A DNA stretch of 64,000 nucleotides from Microbacterium hydrocarbonoxydans (lineage in GTDB: Bacteria > Actinomycetota > Actinomycetes > Actinomycetales > Microbacteriaceae). The notes beneath the pieces were generated by a model that searched no databases, was not told the origin of the DNA, and saw only the letters and a program-made list of their open reading frames with translations. The stretch spans positions 620,001-684,000 of the forward strand of contig NZ_FNSQ01000005.1 in the NCBI RefSeq assembly GCF_900105205.1, given 5' to 3'. Positions 9,685-17,533 of this stretch are shown in pieces. Both the position numbers and the translations under genes were made by a program. How positions within the stretch are numbered: position 1 is the first letter of the stretch; every line of letters starts with the position of its first letter.

Positions 9685-9772
9685 CCACGGGAGTCCGGCG
9701 AGCCGGGCTGAGAGGGAGCGAATCGCGCTTCGACCGTCGAACCTGATCTGGGTCATGCCAGCGCAGGGAGGA
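9685..9772 (+). promoter_or_regulatory. TPP riboswitch (THI element)
   Basis: The conserved core is readable: GGGCTGAGAGGG near 9705-9716 and the block GAACCTGATCTGGGTCATGC with following CAGCGCAGGGAGG to 9771. These match the two signature halves of TPP aptamers. The 3' strand of P1 (GGGAGG) is also the Shine-Dalgarno sequence for ykoE at 9780, so thiamine pyrophosphate binding should hide it and block translation. Confidence 0.95.
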
Positions 9773-9779
9773 GCTACTG

Positions 9780-10436
9780 ATGAGTGCATCCACGTCCGGA
9801 TCCACCACGGGATCGGCACCCACCGCAGTCACGTCCGGAGGGCTCGGTCGACCGGAGCTCTGGCGCTGGCGGGTCGTCGACATCGTCGTCGCGAGCGTCA
9901 TCGCCGTCGCCTGCGCGTTGATCTTCCTGCTCTGGAACGTCGGCTACGAGGTACCGAGCAGCATCCTGAAGCCGCTCCTGCCCGGCGTGCAGGGCCTGCT
10001 GGCCGGCCCCTGGCTCATCGCCGGCGTGCTGGGCGCGATCATCATCCGCAAGCCGGGTGCCGCGCTCTACACCGAGCTCGTCGCCGCCACCATCTCCGCC
10101 CTGGTGGGCAACGAGTGGGGACCCCTCACGATCGTGTCCGGACTCGTGCAAGGCCTCGGCGCCGAGCTGATCTTCCTGCTCTTCCTCTACGGCGTCTGGC
10201 GGCTGCCCGTCGTGATGCTCGCCGGCGCCGGCGCCGGGCTCGCGTGCGGCATCAATGACCGCATCCTCTGGTACGCGGGCGCTGACACTCTCTTCACCAC
10301 TGTCTACATCGCCTCCACCACGATCTCCGGCGCGGTCATCGCGGGCCTCGGAGCCTGGCTGATCGCTCGCGGACTCGCGGCCACGGGCGCACTCGGTCGG
10401 TTCGCCGCCGGCCGCGAGGTCGCTGCACGGGTGTGA
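9780..10436 (+). CDS. ykoE: ECF transporter S component, thiamine precursor (YkoE family)
   Basis: A 218-residue membrane protein with about five hydrophobic segments and a Ser/Thr-rich N-terminus. It resembles YkoE, the substrate-binding subunit of an energy-coupling-factor importer for hydroxymethylpyrimidine/thiamine. The TPP riboswitch directly upstream and the following ykoD and ykoC, each joined by 4-base overlaps, support this strongly. Characteristic stretches are PGVQGLLAGPWLIAGVLGA and GLACGINDRILWY. SD GGGAGGAG lies seven bases before the ATG. Confidence 0.93.
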   Translation: MSASTSGSTTGSAPTAVTSGGLGRPELWRWRVVDIVVASVIAVACALIFLLWNVGYEVPSSILKPLLPGVQGLLAGPWLIAGVLGAIIIRKPGAALYTELVAATISALVGNEWGPLTIVSGLVQGLGAELIFLLFLYGVWRLPVVMLAGAGAGLACGINDRILWYAGADTLFTTVYIASTTISGAVIAGLGAWLIARGLAATGALGRFAAGREVAARV

Positions 10437-11926
10437 CCGAGGCCACGGACGCGCACAAGAACGCGGCCGCCACCCTCGAAGCCCGCAGTTGGGGGTGGCG
10501 GTACGCGACGAGGCGCCGCTGGGCGATGCGCGGCGTCGGCCTCCGCATCGAGCCCGGAGAGCGGGTGCTCCTGCTCGGGGCATCGGGGTCCGGCAAGTCG
10601 ACGCTCCTGCAGGGGCTCGGCGGTGTGCTGGGTGGTGCCGACGAGGGCGAGACCCAGGGGGAGCTGCTTGTCGACGGGCAGTCTCCGACCGCCGCTCGAG
10701 GTCGGGTCGGGATGGTGCTGCAGGACCCGGACACCCAGACGATCCTCGCTCGGATCGGCGATGACGTGGCGTTCGGATGCGAGAACCTCGGCGTTCCCCG
10801 TGACGAGATCTGGACCCGCGTGCGCGCCGCGCTGGCGGCCGTCGACCTGGACGTCGATCTCGATCGCTCGACCGCCGCGCTCTCCGGCGGGCAGAAGCAG
10901 CGTCTCGCGCTGGCCGGTGTGCTGGCGATGCGCCCCGGCGCGATCCTGCTCGACGAGCCGACCGCCAACCTCGACCCCGGCGGCGTGGAGGACGTGCGGG
11001 ATGCCGTCGCCGCCGCCCTGGATGCCACCGGCGCGACTCTCGTCGTCATCGAGCACCGGATCGACGTCTGGCTGCCCCTCGTCACGCGGGTGATCGTGCT
11101 CGGGGCTGCGGGCGGGGGGACTGGGTCGGAGGGAGAAACCGTCGTGCTCGCCGACGGCACTCCGCAGCAGGTGCTCGGCGCGAGGGGGGCCGAGCTCGCG
11201 GCATCCGGTGTCTGGGTCCCGGGGCATCCGCCGGCGCTGCCGCCATCGCCTTCTCGGCCGCCGGGGGAGACGCTGCTCGAGGCCCGCGGTCTGACAGTCG
11301 CCAGGAAGCGCGGACTCGCCGTTGCCGGGCCCTTCGATCTCGACGTGCGTGCGGGGGAGGTGCTCGGCATCACGGGGCCGAACGGCGCGGGCAAGTCGAC
11401 GCTCGGGCTGACGCTCGCCGGACTCATCCCCGCGGAAGGGGGTCGTGTCTCGGCACTCCCGACATTGGCTGCTGGCGAGAAGAGCGATCCGTTCCGTTGG
11501 TCGTCGCGCGCGCTGCTCACCCGCATCGCGACCGTGCTGCAGACGCCCGAGCATCAGCTGCTCGCGAAGACGGTCCGCGACGAGCTGTCCGTCGGGCCGC
11601 GGGCGCTCGGGATCCCCGAGGCCGAGATCGCTGTCCGCGTCGACGACCTCCTCGAACGGCTGCGGCTCTCCGCCCTCGCCGCCGCGAACCCGTACACGCT
11701 GTCCGGAGGCGAGAAGCGGAGGCTCACGGTCGCCGCCGCTCTCGCCACGAGGCCTCGCATGCTGGTGCTCGACGAACCCACGTTCGGCCAGGATGCCACC
11801 ACCTGGGCTGAGCTCGTGGGGCTGATCGCCCGGCTCCGCGACGAGGGGACCGCCGTCGTCGCGATCAGCCACGACGAGACGGTGCTCGCCGCGCTCCATG
11901 CGCGCCGTGTGGAGATCGGCCGATGA
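10433..11926 (+). CDS. ykoD: ECF transporter duplicated ATPase (YkoD)
   Basis: A 497-residue protein with two fused ABC ATPase domains powering thiamine-precursor uptake. Domain 1: GASGSGKST, LSGGQKQRLA, ILLDEPTANLDP. Domain 2 (from about residue 280): GPNGAGKST, LSGGEKRRL, LVLDEPTFGQD. The GTG start overlaps the ykoE stop (GTGA). Domain 2 lacks the usual Asp-Pro after its Walker B (FGQDATTW), a common variation in this family. Confidence 0.93.
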   Translation: MTEATDAHKNAAATLEARSWGWRYATRRRWAMRGVGLRIEPGERVLLLGASGSGKSTLLQGLGGVLGGADEGETQGELLVDGQSPTAARGRVGMVLQDPDTQTILARIGDDVAFGCENLGVPRDEIWTRVRAALAAVDLDVDLDRSTAALSGGQKQRLALAGVLAMRPGAILLDEPTANLDPGGVEDVRDAVAAALDATGATLVVIEHRIDVWLPLVTRVIVLGAAGGGTGSEGETVVLADGTPQQVLGARGAELAASGVWVPGHPPALPPSPSRPPGETLLEARGLTVARKRGLAVAGPFDLDVRAGEVLGITGPNGAGKSTLGLTLAGLIPAEGGRVSALPTLAAGEKSDPFRWSSRALLTRIATVLQTPEHQLLAKTVRDELSVGPRALGIPEAEIAVRVDDLLERLRLSALAAANPYTLSGGEKRRLTVAAALATRPRMLVLDEPTFGQDATTWAELVGLIARLRDEGTAVVAISHDETVLAALHARRVEIGR

Positions 11927-12720
11927 TCGATCCGCTGACGGCTCGCATCGACCGACCGGGTCCCATCGCCCCCCGGTCGGCGCTCGCCAAGCTCATCGCC
12001 GCGCTCCTGATCGCGCTGCCCCTCGTGCTGACGATCGACGTCGTCTCGGCATCCGTCGCTCTGCTGCTCGAGATCCCGCTGCTGCTGCTCGCCGGCCTTC
12101 GAGCGCGCGAGTTCTGGACCCGCACGGCCGTGCTGTGGATCGCCGCCCCGCTCGGCGCGGTGACGATCGCGCTCTACGGCGCCACGAGCGGCGTCGTCCA
12201 TTTCGAGTGGCTGGTCATGCGCGTCAGCGACGGCTCGCTCGCCCTGGCGGCGGCGACGGCGGTCAGGGTCTTGGCGATCGGGCTCCCCGCGGTCGTGCTG
12301 TTCATCACGGTCGATCCCACCGACCTCGCCGACGACCTCGCGCAGCGCGCGAAGCTGCCTGCACGATTCGTCGTGGGAGCTCTCGCCGGGATGCGGATGC
12401 TGGGGCTGCTCGTCGAGGACTGGCGCGCGCTCGCCCTGGCCAGGAGGGCGCGTGGGGTGGCCGACCAAGGCCGAGTGCGCCGTGCGTTCGGGATGGCCTT
12501 CGCGCTGTTCGTGCTCGCGATCCGTCGCGGGTCATCGCTCGCGACCGCCATGGAGGCGCGAGGATTCGGCGGACGGCAGCCGAGGTCGTGGGCACGGGAG
12601 TCGGTGTGGGGTATCCGCGACACGATCTTCGTGGCGCTCGCCGCACTGATCCCTGCGGTCGCGATCACCGTCGCCGTGCTCACCGGCAGCTGGAACTTCA
12701 TCCTCGGTCCGGTCGCCTAG
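11923..12720 (+). CDS. ykoC: ECF transporter transmembrane T component (YkoC)
   Basis: A 265-residue protein with several membrane segments and the T-component hallmark basic/Ala-Arg-Gly loops near the C-terminus (ALARRARGVAD and AMEARGFGG), which couple the membrane part to the ATPases. ATGA overlap with ykoD. It completes the EDC set under the TPP riboswitch. Confidence 0.92.
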   Translation: MIDPLTARIDRPGPIAPRSALAKLIAALLIALPLVLTIDVVSASVALLLEIPLLLLAGLRAREFWTRTAVLWIAAPLGAVTIALYGATSGVVHFEWLVMRVSDGSLALAAATAVRVLAIGLPAVVLFITVDPTDLADDLAQRAKLPARFVVGALAGMRMLGLLVEDWRALALARRARGVADQGRVRRAFGMAFALFVLAIRRGSSLATAMEARGFGGRQPRSWARESVWGIRDTIFVALAALIPAVAITVAVLTGSWNFILGPVA

Positions 12721-12773
12721 CACTCAGCGTTCTCATAGCTCGCGTGCCGATCCATTCGCTAGCATCGAATGAA

Positions 12774-12871
12774 CCCAAGGGGAGTACTCCACCACGGGCG
12801 GCTCGTCATTACGGATGTCACTGCATCCCGGGTCCCCGGTCCTCGATCTCGAGGATGGAGAAGACCTTGGC
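12774..12871 (+). promoter_or_regulatory. yybP-ykoY (manganese-sensing) riboswitch upstream of terC
   Basis: The leader starts with CCAAGGGGAGTA (from 12775) and ends with GGAGAAGACCTTGG (12857-12870). CCAAGG and CCTTGG pair as P1, and the GGGGAGTA plus AAGACCTTGG blocks are the known signature of actinobacterial yybP-ykoY aptamers, which typically sit before TerC/MntP-type genes. A -10-like TAGCAT is at 12760-12765. The aptamer ends about 37 bases before the terC start. Confidence 0.85.
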
Positions 12872-12907
12872 GTCGACCTTCTGTCACGCCATGTCTCGGA
12901 GTCCCTT

Positions 12908-13960
12908 GTGAACATCACCCCTCTCGTGTGGATCATCACGATCGCCGTCACGATCGCCTTCTTCGTGTACGAGTTCTTCGTCCACGTCCGCAAGCCCCAC
13001 GAACCCACCATCGGCGAGTCCGCCCGCTGGTCGGCGTTCTACATCGGCCTGGCGCTGCTGTTCGGTGTCGGCATCGGCGCCGTGTCCGGATGGACGTACG
13101 GCGGGGAGTACTTCGCCGGCTACCTCACCGAGAAGGCACTGTCGATCGACAACCTCTTCGTGTTCCTCATCGTGATGACCGGATTCGCGGTGCCGAGGAT
13201 CTATCAGCAGAAGGTGCTGATGATCGGCATCGTGATCGCGCTGATCATGCGCGGAGGGTTCATCGCCCTCGGTGCCACGCTGATCGAGAACTTCTCCTGG
13301 ATCTTCTACCTGTTCGGCGCCCTGCTGCTGTTCCTCGCCTACCGTCAGGCTTTCGCGCACGGCGATTCCGACCCGGCGAACGGTCGATTCATGCGCTTCG
13401 TGCGCCGCATCCTCCCGGTCAGCGACGAGTACAACGGAGACCGGCTCACGGTCGCCCGTGACGGCAAGCGATACTTCACGCCGATGTTCCTCGTGATCAT
13501 CGCGATCGGCTTCGTCGACCTGATCTTCGCCGTCGACTCGATCCCCGCGATCTACGGTCTGACCGAAGAGGCCTACATCGTCTTCACCGCCAACGCCTTC
13601 GCGCTCATGGGGCTGCGTCAGCTGTACTTCCTCATCGGCGGACTGCTGCAGCGCCTCGTCTACCTCGCCCAGGGTCTCGCGGTCATCCTCGCCTTCATCG
13701 GCGTGAAGCTCGTGATGCACGCCCTGCATGTCAACGAGCTGTCGTTCATCAACGGCGGCGAGCCGCTGCTGTGGGTGCCCGAGATCCCGATCTGGTTCTC
13801 GCTCGTGTTCATCGGCGCCACCATCGCGGTGGCCACGGTCGCGAGCCTGATGAAGACGCGACGCGACGACAGGCGCGATGCGCTCGACCCCGCTGCTCCC
13901 TCCTCCGACACCCTCACCACCGACACCCGCACCACGGAAACCCAGAAGGAACACTCGTGA
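12908..13960 (+). CDS. TerC family integral membrane protein
   Basis: A 350-residue protein with about nine membrane segments. The acidic membrane motifs of the family are present (LSIDNLFVF near residue 78 and FAVDSIPA near 205), thought to bind or move Mn2+/Ca2+. Family members export manganese or help load metals onto exoenzymes. The C-terminal 35 residues are soluble and Thr-rich. The GTG at 12908 follows the riboswitch leader and gives the natural N-terminal membrane segment. Placement after a yybP-ykoY riboswitch points to manganese homeostasis. Confidence 0.92.
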   Translation: MNITPLVWIITIAVTIAFFVYEFFVHVRKPHEPTIGESARWSAFYIGLALLFGVGIGAVSGWTYGGEYFAGYLTEKALSIDNLFVFLIVMTGFAVPRIYQQKVLMIGIVIALIMRGGFIALGATLIENFSWIFYLFGALLLFLAYRQAFAHGDSDPANGRFMRFVRRILPVSDEYNGDRLTVARDGKRYFTPMFLVIIAIGFVDLIFAVDSIPAIYGLTEEAYIVFTANAFALMGLRQLYFLIGGLLQRLVYLAQGLAVILAFIGVKLVMHALHVNELSFINGGEPLLWVPEIPIWFSLVFIGATIAVATVASLMKTRRDDRRDALDPAAPSSDTLTTDTRTTETQKEHS

Positions 13961-14055
13961 ACCAGTCGCGCCGCTCCGACGCGTCCGCAGACCCTGACAG
14001 ACCCGGCGCCCGAATGACCTCGGGCGCCCCCGCACCTCGTGAGGCGACCCGCTGA
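13957..14055 (+). CDS. Possible 32-aa coupled small ORF between terC and CNNM gene
   Basis: GTG at 13957 overlaps the terC stop (GTGA), AGAAGGA lies 6 bases upstream, and the stop overlaps the next ATG (TGATG). The predicted peptide is polar and unremarkable (VNQSRRSDASADPDRPGARM and onward). It could only serve to carry ribosomes from terC into the next gene. Weak support beyond spacing. Confidence 0.25.
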   Translation: MNQSRRSDASADPDRPGARMTSGAPAPREATR

Positions 14056-15368
14056 TGGGCGACCTCGCGGTGAACATCGCCCTGGTGTTCGTCTTCGTCC
14101 TGGTGGGCGGCGTGTTCGCCGCCACGGAGATGGCCCTCGTCACTCTGCGCGAGAGTCAGATCAACGCGATCGCCGTTCGCGGACGGCGAGGGGAGAAGGT
14201 CGCGAGCCTCGCTCGCAACCCCAACACCTTCCTCTCGGCGGTGCAGATCGGTGTGACGGTCGCCGGCTTCGCCTCGGCCGCGTACGGTGCGACCTCGATC
14301 GCCCCGTCGGTCGCTCCGTTGCTGGAGGGATTCGGCATGGCGCCGCCACTCGCCATGACCCTGGCGACCGTGCTGCTGACCCTCGTGATCGCGTATCTGT
14401 CGCTGGTGCTCGGCGAGCTGGTGCCCAAACGGCTGGCGATCCAGCGGAATGCGCAGTTCGCGTACGCGGTCGCGCCGGTGCTCGACGGCTTCGCGACGAT
14501 CATGCGCCCGGTGATCTGGCTGCTCTCGGTGTCGACGAACGCGGTGGTGCGCCTGCTCGGCGGCGACCCGCACAAGGCGGCCGACGAACTCAGTGAGGAG
14601 GAGCTGCGTGACATCGTGGCGACGCATCAGAGCCTCCCCGACGACGAGCGTCGCATCCTCGACGACGTCCTGTCGCTGCGGGGACGTCAGGTCAGCGAGG
14701 TCATGCGTCCGCGTCCGGAGGTCGTCGCGCTCGACGGTGCGGCGACGCTCGCCGAGGCCATCGCGCAGGTGAGGGAGCTGCCGTATTCGCGGTACCCGGT
14801 GATCGACGCGTCACTGGACGACATCGTCGGCTTCGTGCACGTGCGCGACCTGTTCGAGGCGGCGGCGGACGACGCGACGCGCCAGGTCTCGGGACTCATG
14901 CGCCCGGTCGAGTACGTGCCGTCGACGGCGGGCGTCCTGCCCACGCTCACCCGCATGCGGGCCGCCGGCCACCAGATCGCCGTCGTGGTCGACGAGTACG
15001 GCGGCACCGACGGCATCGTGACCCTCGAGGATCTCGTCGAGGAGGTCGTCGGTGAGATCTTCGACGAGTACGACACGGAGGACCGGATGCCGGATGCCGG
15101 CGGCGCGCTCGACGGCCGACTCAACCTGCAGGACTTCGCCGAGATCACCGGCATCGCCCTGCCGCGTGGGGCGTCGGACACGGTCGCGGGGTTCGTCACG
15201 GAGATGCTCGGACGCCTCGCGGTGGTCGGCGACTCGGTCGAGGTGCCCGGTGCGACGCTTCGCGTGACCGCCGTGGATCGCCGCCGCATCGCGGAGATCC
15301 GGGTGGTCGTGCACGAGGAGGCCGGCGGGGATCCCGTCGGGAGCGGCGGATCCGTCGTGAACGGCTGA
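14055..15368 (+). CDS. CNNM/CorC (HlyC) family transporter with CBS domains
   Basis: 437 residues: an N-terminal DUF21 membrane domain (residues 1-140, three to four helices, with ATEMALVTLRESQI), two CBS domains (about 195-330; motifs VMRPRPEVVALD, YSRYPVID, IVVTLED-like GIVTLEDLVEE), and a C-terminal CorC/HlyC domain. Relatives move Mg2+/Co2+ or adjust metal homeostasis. It lies next to terC, so a shared metal role is reasonable. Part of its 3' boundary begins an imperfect 28-bp direct repeat that recurs at 16648. Confidence 0.9.
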   Translation: MGDLAVNIALVFVFVLVGGVFAATEMALVTLRESQINAIAVRGRRGEKVASLARNPNTFLSAVQIGVTVAGFASAAYGATSIAPSVAPLLEGFGMAPPLAMTLATVLLTLVIAYLSLVLGELVPKRLAIQRNAQFAYAVAPVLDGFATIMRPVIWLLSVSTNAVVRLLGGDPHKAADELSEEELRDIVATHQSLPDDERRILDDVLSLRGRQVSEVMRPRPEVVALDGAATLAEAIAQVRELPYSRYPVIDASLDDIVGFVHVRDLFEAAADDATRQVSGLMRPVEYVPSTAGVLPTLTRMRAAGHQIAVVVDEYGGTDGIVTLEDLVEEVVGEIFDEYDTEDRMPDAGGALDGRLNLQDFAEITGIALPRGASDTVAGFVTEMLGRLAVVGDSVEVPGATLRVTAVDRRRIAEIRVVVHEEAGGDPVGSGGSVVNG

Positions 15369-15393
15369 CTCACGTCTCGTTCCGGAGGCGGCG
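15366..15393 (+). repeat. Left copy of 28-bp imperfect direct repeat flanking a low-GC island
   Basis: The sequence from 15366 (TGACTCACGTCTCGTTCCGG and on) matches 16648-16675 at 25 of 28 positions. Read on the minus strand it would encode RRLRNET-stop, close to the RRLWNET-stop end of the phosphotransferase gene at 16652. It therefore looks like a copy of that gene's 3' end. Confidence 0.7.
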
Positions 15394-15539
15394 TGCTGCT
15401 CCCGGGATTGCGTCGAGTAGCCTCCCGCTGCTGACTCTGTATCGGCGGCATGACAGGTGATAGCGAACGTCCAAAGGTGAGCACATTTGACGCGGAATTG
15501 AGTACTGGTTGCGTGCCGGTGTAGGGCTAAGCTCGCGGC

Positions 15540-15977
15540 ATGTTCAATCGATTCGCGGCTTTCGGCTTGATTGCTCTGGGAGTTGCAGGAATCGTCCTCA
15601 GTATTCAGATATGGCAGCCCTGCTTCGACTCCGCGGTCTCCGAGCAATGCCTTGACGCCATGAGCGCTCGCGCTCACTGGCCGACAGCTTTCGGATTCTG
15701 GGCAACGGGCGTCGGGCTCGCGATTGTCGGTGCTTTGTCGCGGGTGGGCCGCTGGGCGTCTCTCGCTGCAACAGTGCTTTTACTCGTGGCGGCTCATCCG
15801 GCCTTCGACCCGGGGATCGGCACGTGGGACACGGCAGATGCTGTTCCGGGCTCAGGGATAATCTCTGCGTCGTGGTTGGTCCTTGCAGGGGCCATCATCG
15901 GCGTAGGGGGAATTGTTGAGCAAAGACGAATTGTCAAGCAACGCAGTGAGAGGAAACCCGCACACCCAAATCACTAA
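15540..15977 (+). CDS. Small four-helix membrane protein of unknown function
   Basis: A 145-residue protein with four hydrophobic segments (residues 6-22, 48-66, 72-86, 103-124) and a short basic C-terminus. Two Cys lie in the first extracytoplasmic loop (CFDSAVSEQC), possibly a disulfide. A -10-like TAAGCT ends seven bases before the ATG, so the mRNA may be leaderless. GC and third-position GC are visibly lower than in neighbours. I do not recognise a family. It shares a small island with the secreted protein at 16056. Confidence 0.7.
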   Translation: MFNRFAAFGLIALGVAGIVLSIQIWQPCFDSAVSEQCLDAMSARAHWPTAFGFWATGVGLAIVGALSRVGRWASLAATVLLLVAAHPAFDPGIGTWDTADAVPGSGIISASWLVLAGAIIGVGGIVEQRRIVKQRSERKPAHPNH

Positions 15978-16055
15978 GCCTTCTGACCCGTTACCCCACG
16001 ACGCTTCATTCACACCTCTCCTTGAGAGGAGCTACGCAAGTAGCTAATCCCCAGA

Positions 16056-16508
16056 ATGAAAAGGGTAATGAAGATGGAAATGCAACGTCGCATCATCGCG
16101 TCTCACACCGTCAAGTCGGTCCTCGCCGGACTTGTGCTCGCCGCCGTCGTCACGTTCGGCGTTCCGCTGGCAGCAAATGCCGCCGGTGAACCTTGCGCCG
16201 AAAATCCGCCCTCGTGCGGCTACCTGAGAAACAGTGGAGGCTACAGCTTCCAGGCTTCTACGGACTACGTGAACACAACCACAGTCGCGACAGGAGCCAA
16301 GAAGCAGACCGTCGCACCGGGCAGTCGGACTTCTGTTGGCTGGGACTGGGACGCCGTATGGGTGCCGGCGGGGCGATGCGTGAAGACCTACGGCGGGGCT
16401 TTCTGGAACATTGAGACCAAAACGAATCGCGTTGGCCAGGTCTCGGGCCGTTGGCACAAGGTCGACAACTGGGGCGCAAGCGTATACATGTACGCCGCCA
16501 ACTGCTGA
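16056..16508 (+). CDS. Small secreted protein with four cysteines, unknown function
   Basis: A 150-residue product with a Sec signal peptide (basic start, hydrophobic VLAGLVLAAVVTFGVPL, cleavage probably after ANA near residue 43), leaving about 107 mature residues rich in Gly, Ser, Thr and Trp. Four Cys remain (CAENPPSC, RC, final NC), enough for two disulfides. Several in-frame ATGs lie near the start; 16068 or 16074 are alternatives. Lower GC than surroundings. No known family recognised; a bacteriocin-like or phage-like secreted factor is possible but unsupported. Confidence 0.65.
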   Translation: MKRVMKMEMQRRIIASHTVKSVLAGLVLAAVVTFGVPLAANAAGEPCAENPPSCGYLRNSGGYSFQASTDYVNTTTVATGAKKQTVAPGSRTSVGWDWDAVWVPAGRCVKTYGGAFWNIETKTNRVGQVSGRWHKVDNWGASVYMYAANC

Positions 16509-16516
16509 CCGTGAGC

Positions 16517-16555
16517 ACGATCCGATCCCTTGGCACAGGCCGGGGATCGGATCGT
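16517..16555 (+). terminator. Rho-independent-type terminator after secreted protein gene
   Basis: A perfect 13-bp stem (ACGATCCGATCCC at 16517-16529, GGGATCGGATCGT at 16543-16555) begins nine bases after the stop codon of the secreted protein gene. Confidence 0.8.
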
Positions 16556-16647
16556 ATCTGCCGACGCGAATGCTGCGCCGGCTACCGCTGTCCCATGGCT
16601 CGACTCAAGGCCCACTTGGTGAATCTCGATGGTCTATAGCAACGGTC

Positions 16648-16675
16648 TGACTCAGGTCTCGTTCCAGAGACGGCG
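16648..16675 (-). repeat. Right copy of 28-bp imperfect direct repeat flanking the island
   Basis: This copy coincides with the last seven codons and stop of the phosphotransferase gene (on the minus strand). Three mismatches separate it from 15366-15393. The 1.25 kb between the copies has lower GC and carries two genes and a terminator, as expected for a segment inserted at a gene's 3' end. Confidence 0.7.
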
Positions 16676-17377
16676 GTAGTACTCGAGGCGTTCGCGATCG
16701 GGCTCGACGCCGTAGGCCTCGATGAGCGCGTCCTCCCATCCAGGGCCGAAGTTCCACTCCGTACTCATCGACGCGACGGCGATGTCGGCCCAGCGGTCGG
16801 CGACACCGAGGGCGGCGAGGTCGACATGCGCGGCCGGGCGACCATCGTCGTCGAGCAGCGTGTTGGGCATGCAGGCGTCGCCATGACAGACGACGAGCCG
16901 GTCGACGGGTGGCGGCGTGCGCAGATCGGCGGGCACGATGACGCCACGCTCGGCGGCGTTCACGATCCGCCACTCGGGGTCCCAGGTCCACGGGCATGCG
17001 TCGACGGGCAGCGCGTCGTGCATGGTCCTCAGGGCCGCGCCGACGGCGCGCACCGCTGTCGCGGGGTCGTCGCTCCAGCGCGGATCCACGGCACTGCGCC
17101 CCGGGATCGCCGCAGTGACGAGCCACTCGTGCGTGGCATCCTGTCCCTGATCGAGGACCTCGGGAACCGCGATCCACCGGCGCGCCCAGCGCATCCGCTC
17201 TGCCTCATCGCGCATGTTCGCCTCGGCGTCGTGCGGACCCCACTTGATGAAGCGACCGTCATCCGTGCGGAACGTGAGTCCGCCGATGCCGTTCAGCCAG
17301 ACCGGAGCGAGCTCGGCATCACCCGCGAGCGCGCGCACGGCGGCAGGGATCTCGACGGCGGCGGACGGGATGCTCAT
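16652..17377 (-). CDS. Aminoglycoside phosphotransferase (APH) family kinase
   Basis: 241 residues, the size of APH(3')-like small-molecule kinases. The catalytic loop HGDACMPNTLLDD and the metal site HVDLAALGVADRWADIA are intact, as is a nucleotide-binding N-lobe (FIKWGPHDAEANM with the ATP-binding Lys). The family transfers phosphate from ATP to aminoglycosides, macrolides or metabolites; nothing nearby points to resistance, so the substrate is open. Its 3' end forms one copy of a direct repeat. Confidence 0.85.
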   Translation of the reverse strand: MSIPSAAVEIPAAVRALAGDAELAPVWLNGIGGLTFRTDDGRFIKWGPHDAEANMRDEAERMRWARRWIAVPEVLDQGQDATHEWLVTAAIPGRSAVDPRWSDDPATAVRAVGAALRTMHDALPVDACPWTWDPEWRIVNAAERGVIVPADLRTPPPVDRLVVCHGDACMPNTLLDDDGRPAAHVDLAALGVADRWADIAVASMSTEWNFGPGWEDALIEAYGVEPDRERLEYYRRLWNET

Positions 17378-17469
17378 TCTTCAATCCTCTCGCGTCCCGC
17401 GAACTCGCGTCTCGCGAACGTATATCGATATGCATGTATTCTCCCGGTTCGTGCGGGGCGCACGCGGTT

Positions 17470-17510
17470 AGTGTGTGACGCGGTCGCCGTCGGCGACCGC
17501 GTCACACACT
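17470..17510. promoter_or_regulatory. 41-nt perfect palindrome in divergent intergenic region
   Basis: Twenty bases (AGTGTGTGACGCGGTCGCCG, 17470-17489) are followed by one unpaired base and their exact reverse complement to 17510. It lies 24 bases before the proposed start of the Roadblock gene and about 90 bases from the phosphotransferase start. An AT-rich patch with the palindrome ATATCGATAT (17422-17431) is nearby and probably holds promoters. There is no U run, so an operator or RNA cruciform is as likely as a terminator. Confidence 0.7.
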
Positions 17511-17533
17511 CCTTCTCGAGACCCGAGGTCTTC

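Noticed and set aside
9596..9901. Longer N-terminus of the D-Ala-D-Ala carboxypeptidase
   Set aside because: It would run antisense through the TPP riboswitch, which must be free leader sequence for ykoE.
11554..12468. Minus-strand frame of 304 codons over ykoD/ykoC
   Set aside because: Antisense of well-supported transporter genes; no recognisable motif.
16652..17377. Aminoglycoside resistance gene call
   Set aside because: The kinase motifs are real but nothing shows the substrate; chromosomal APH-fold kinases often act on other molecules.
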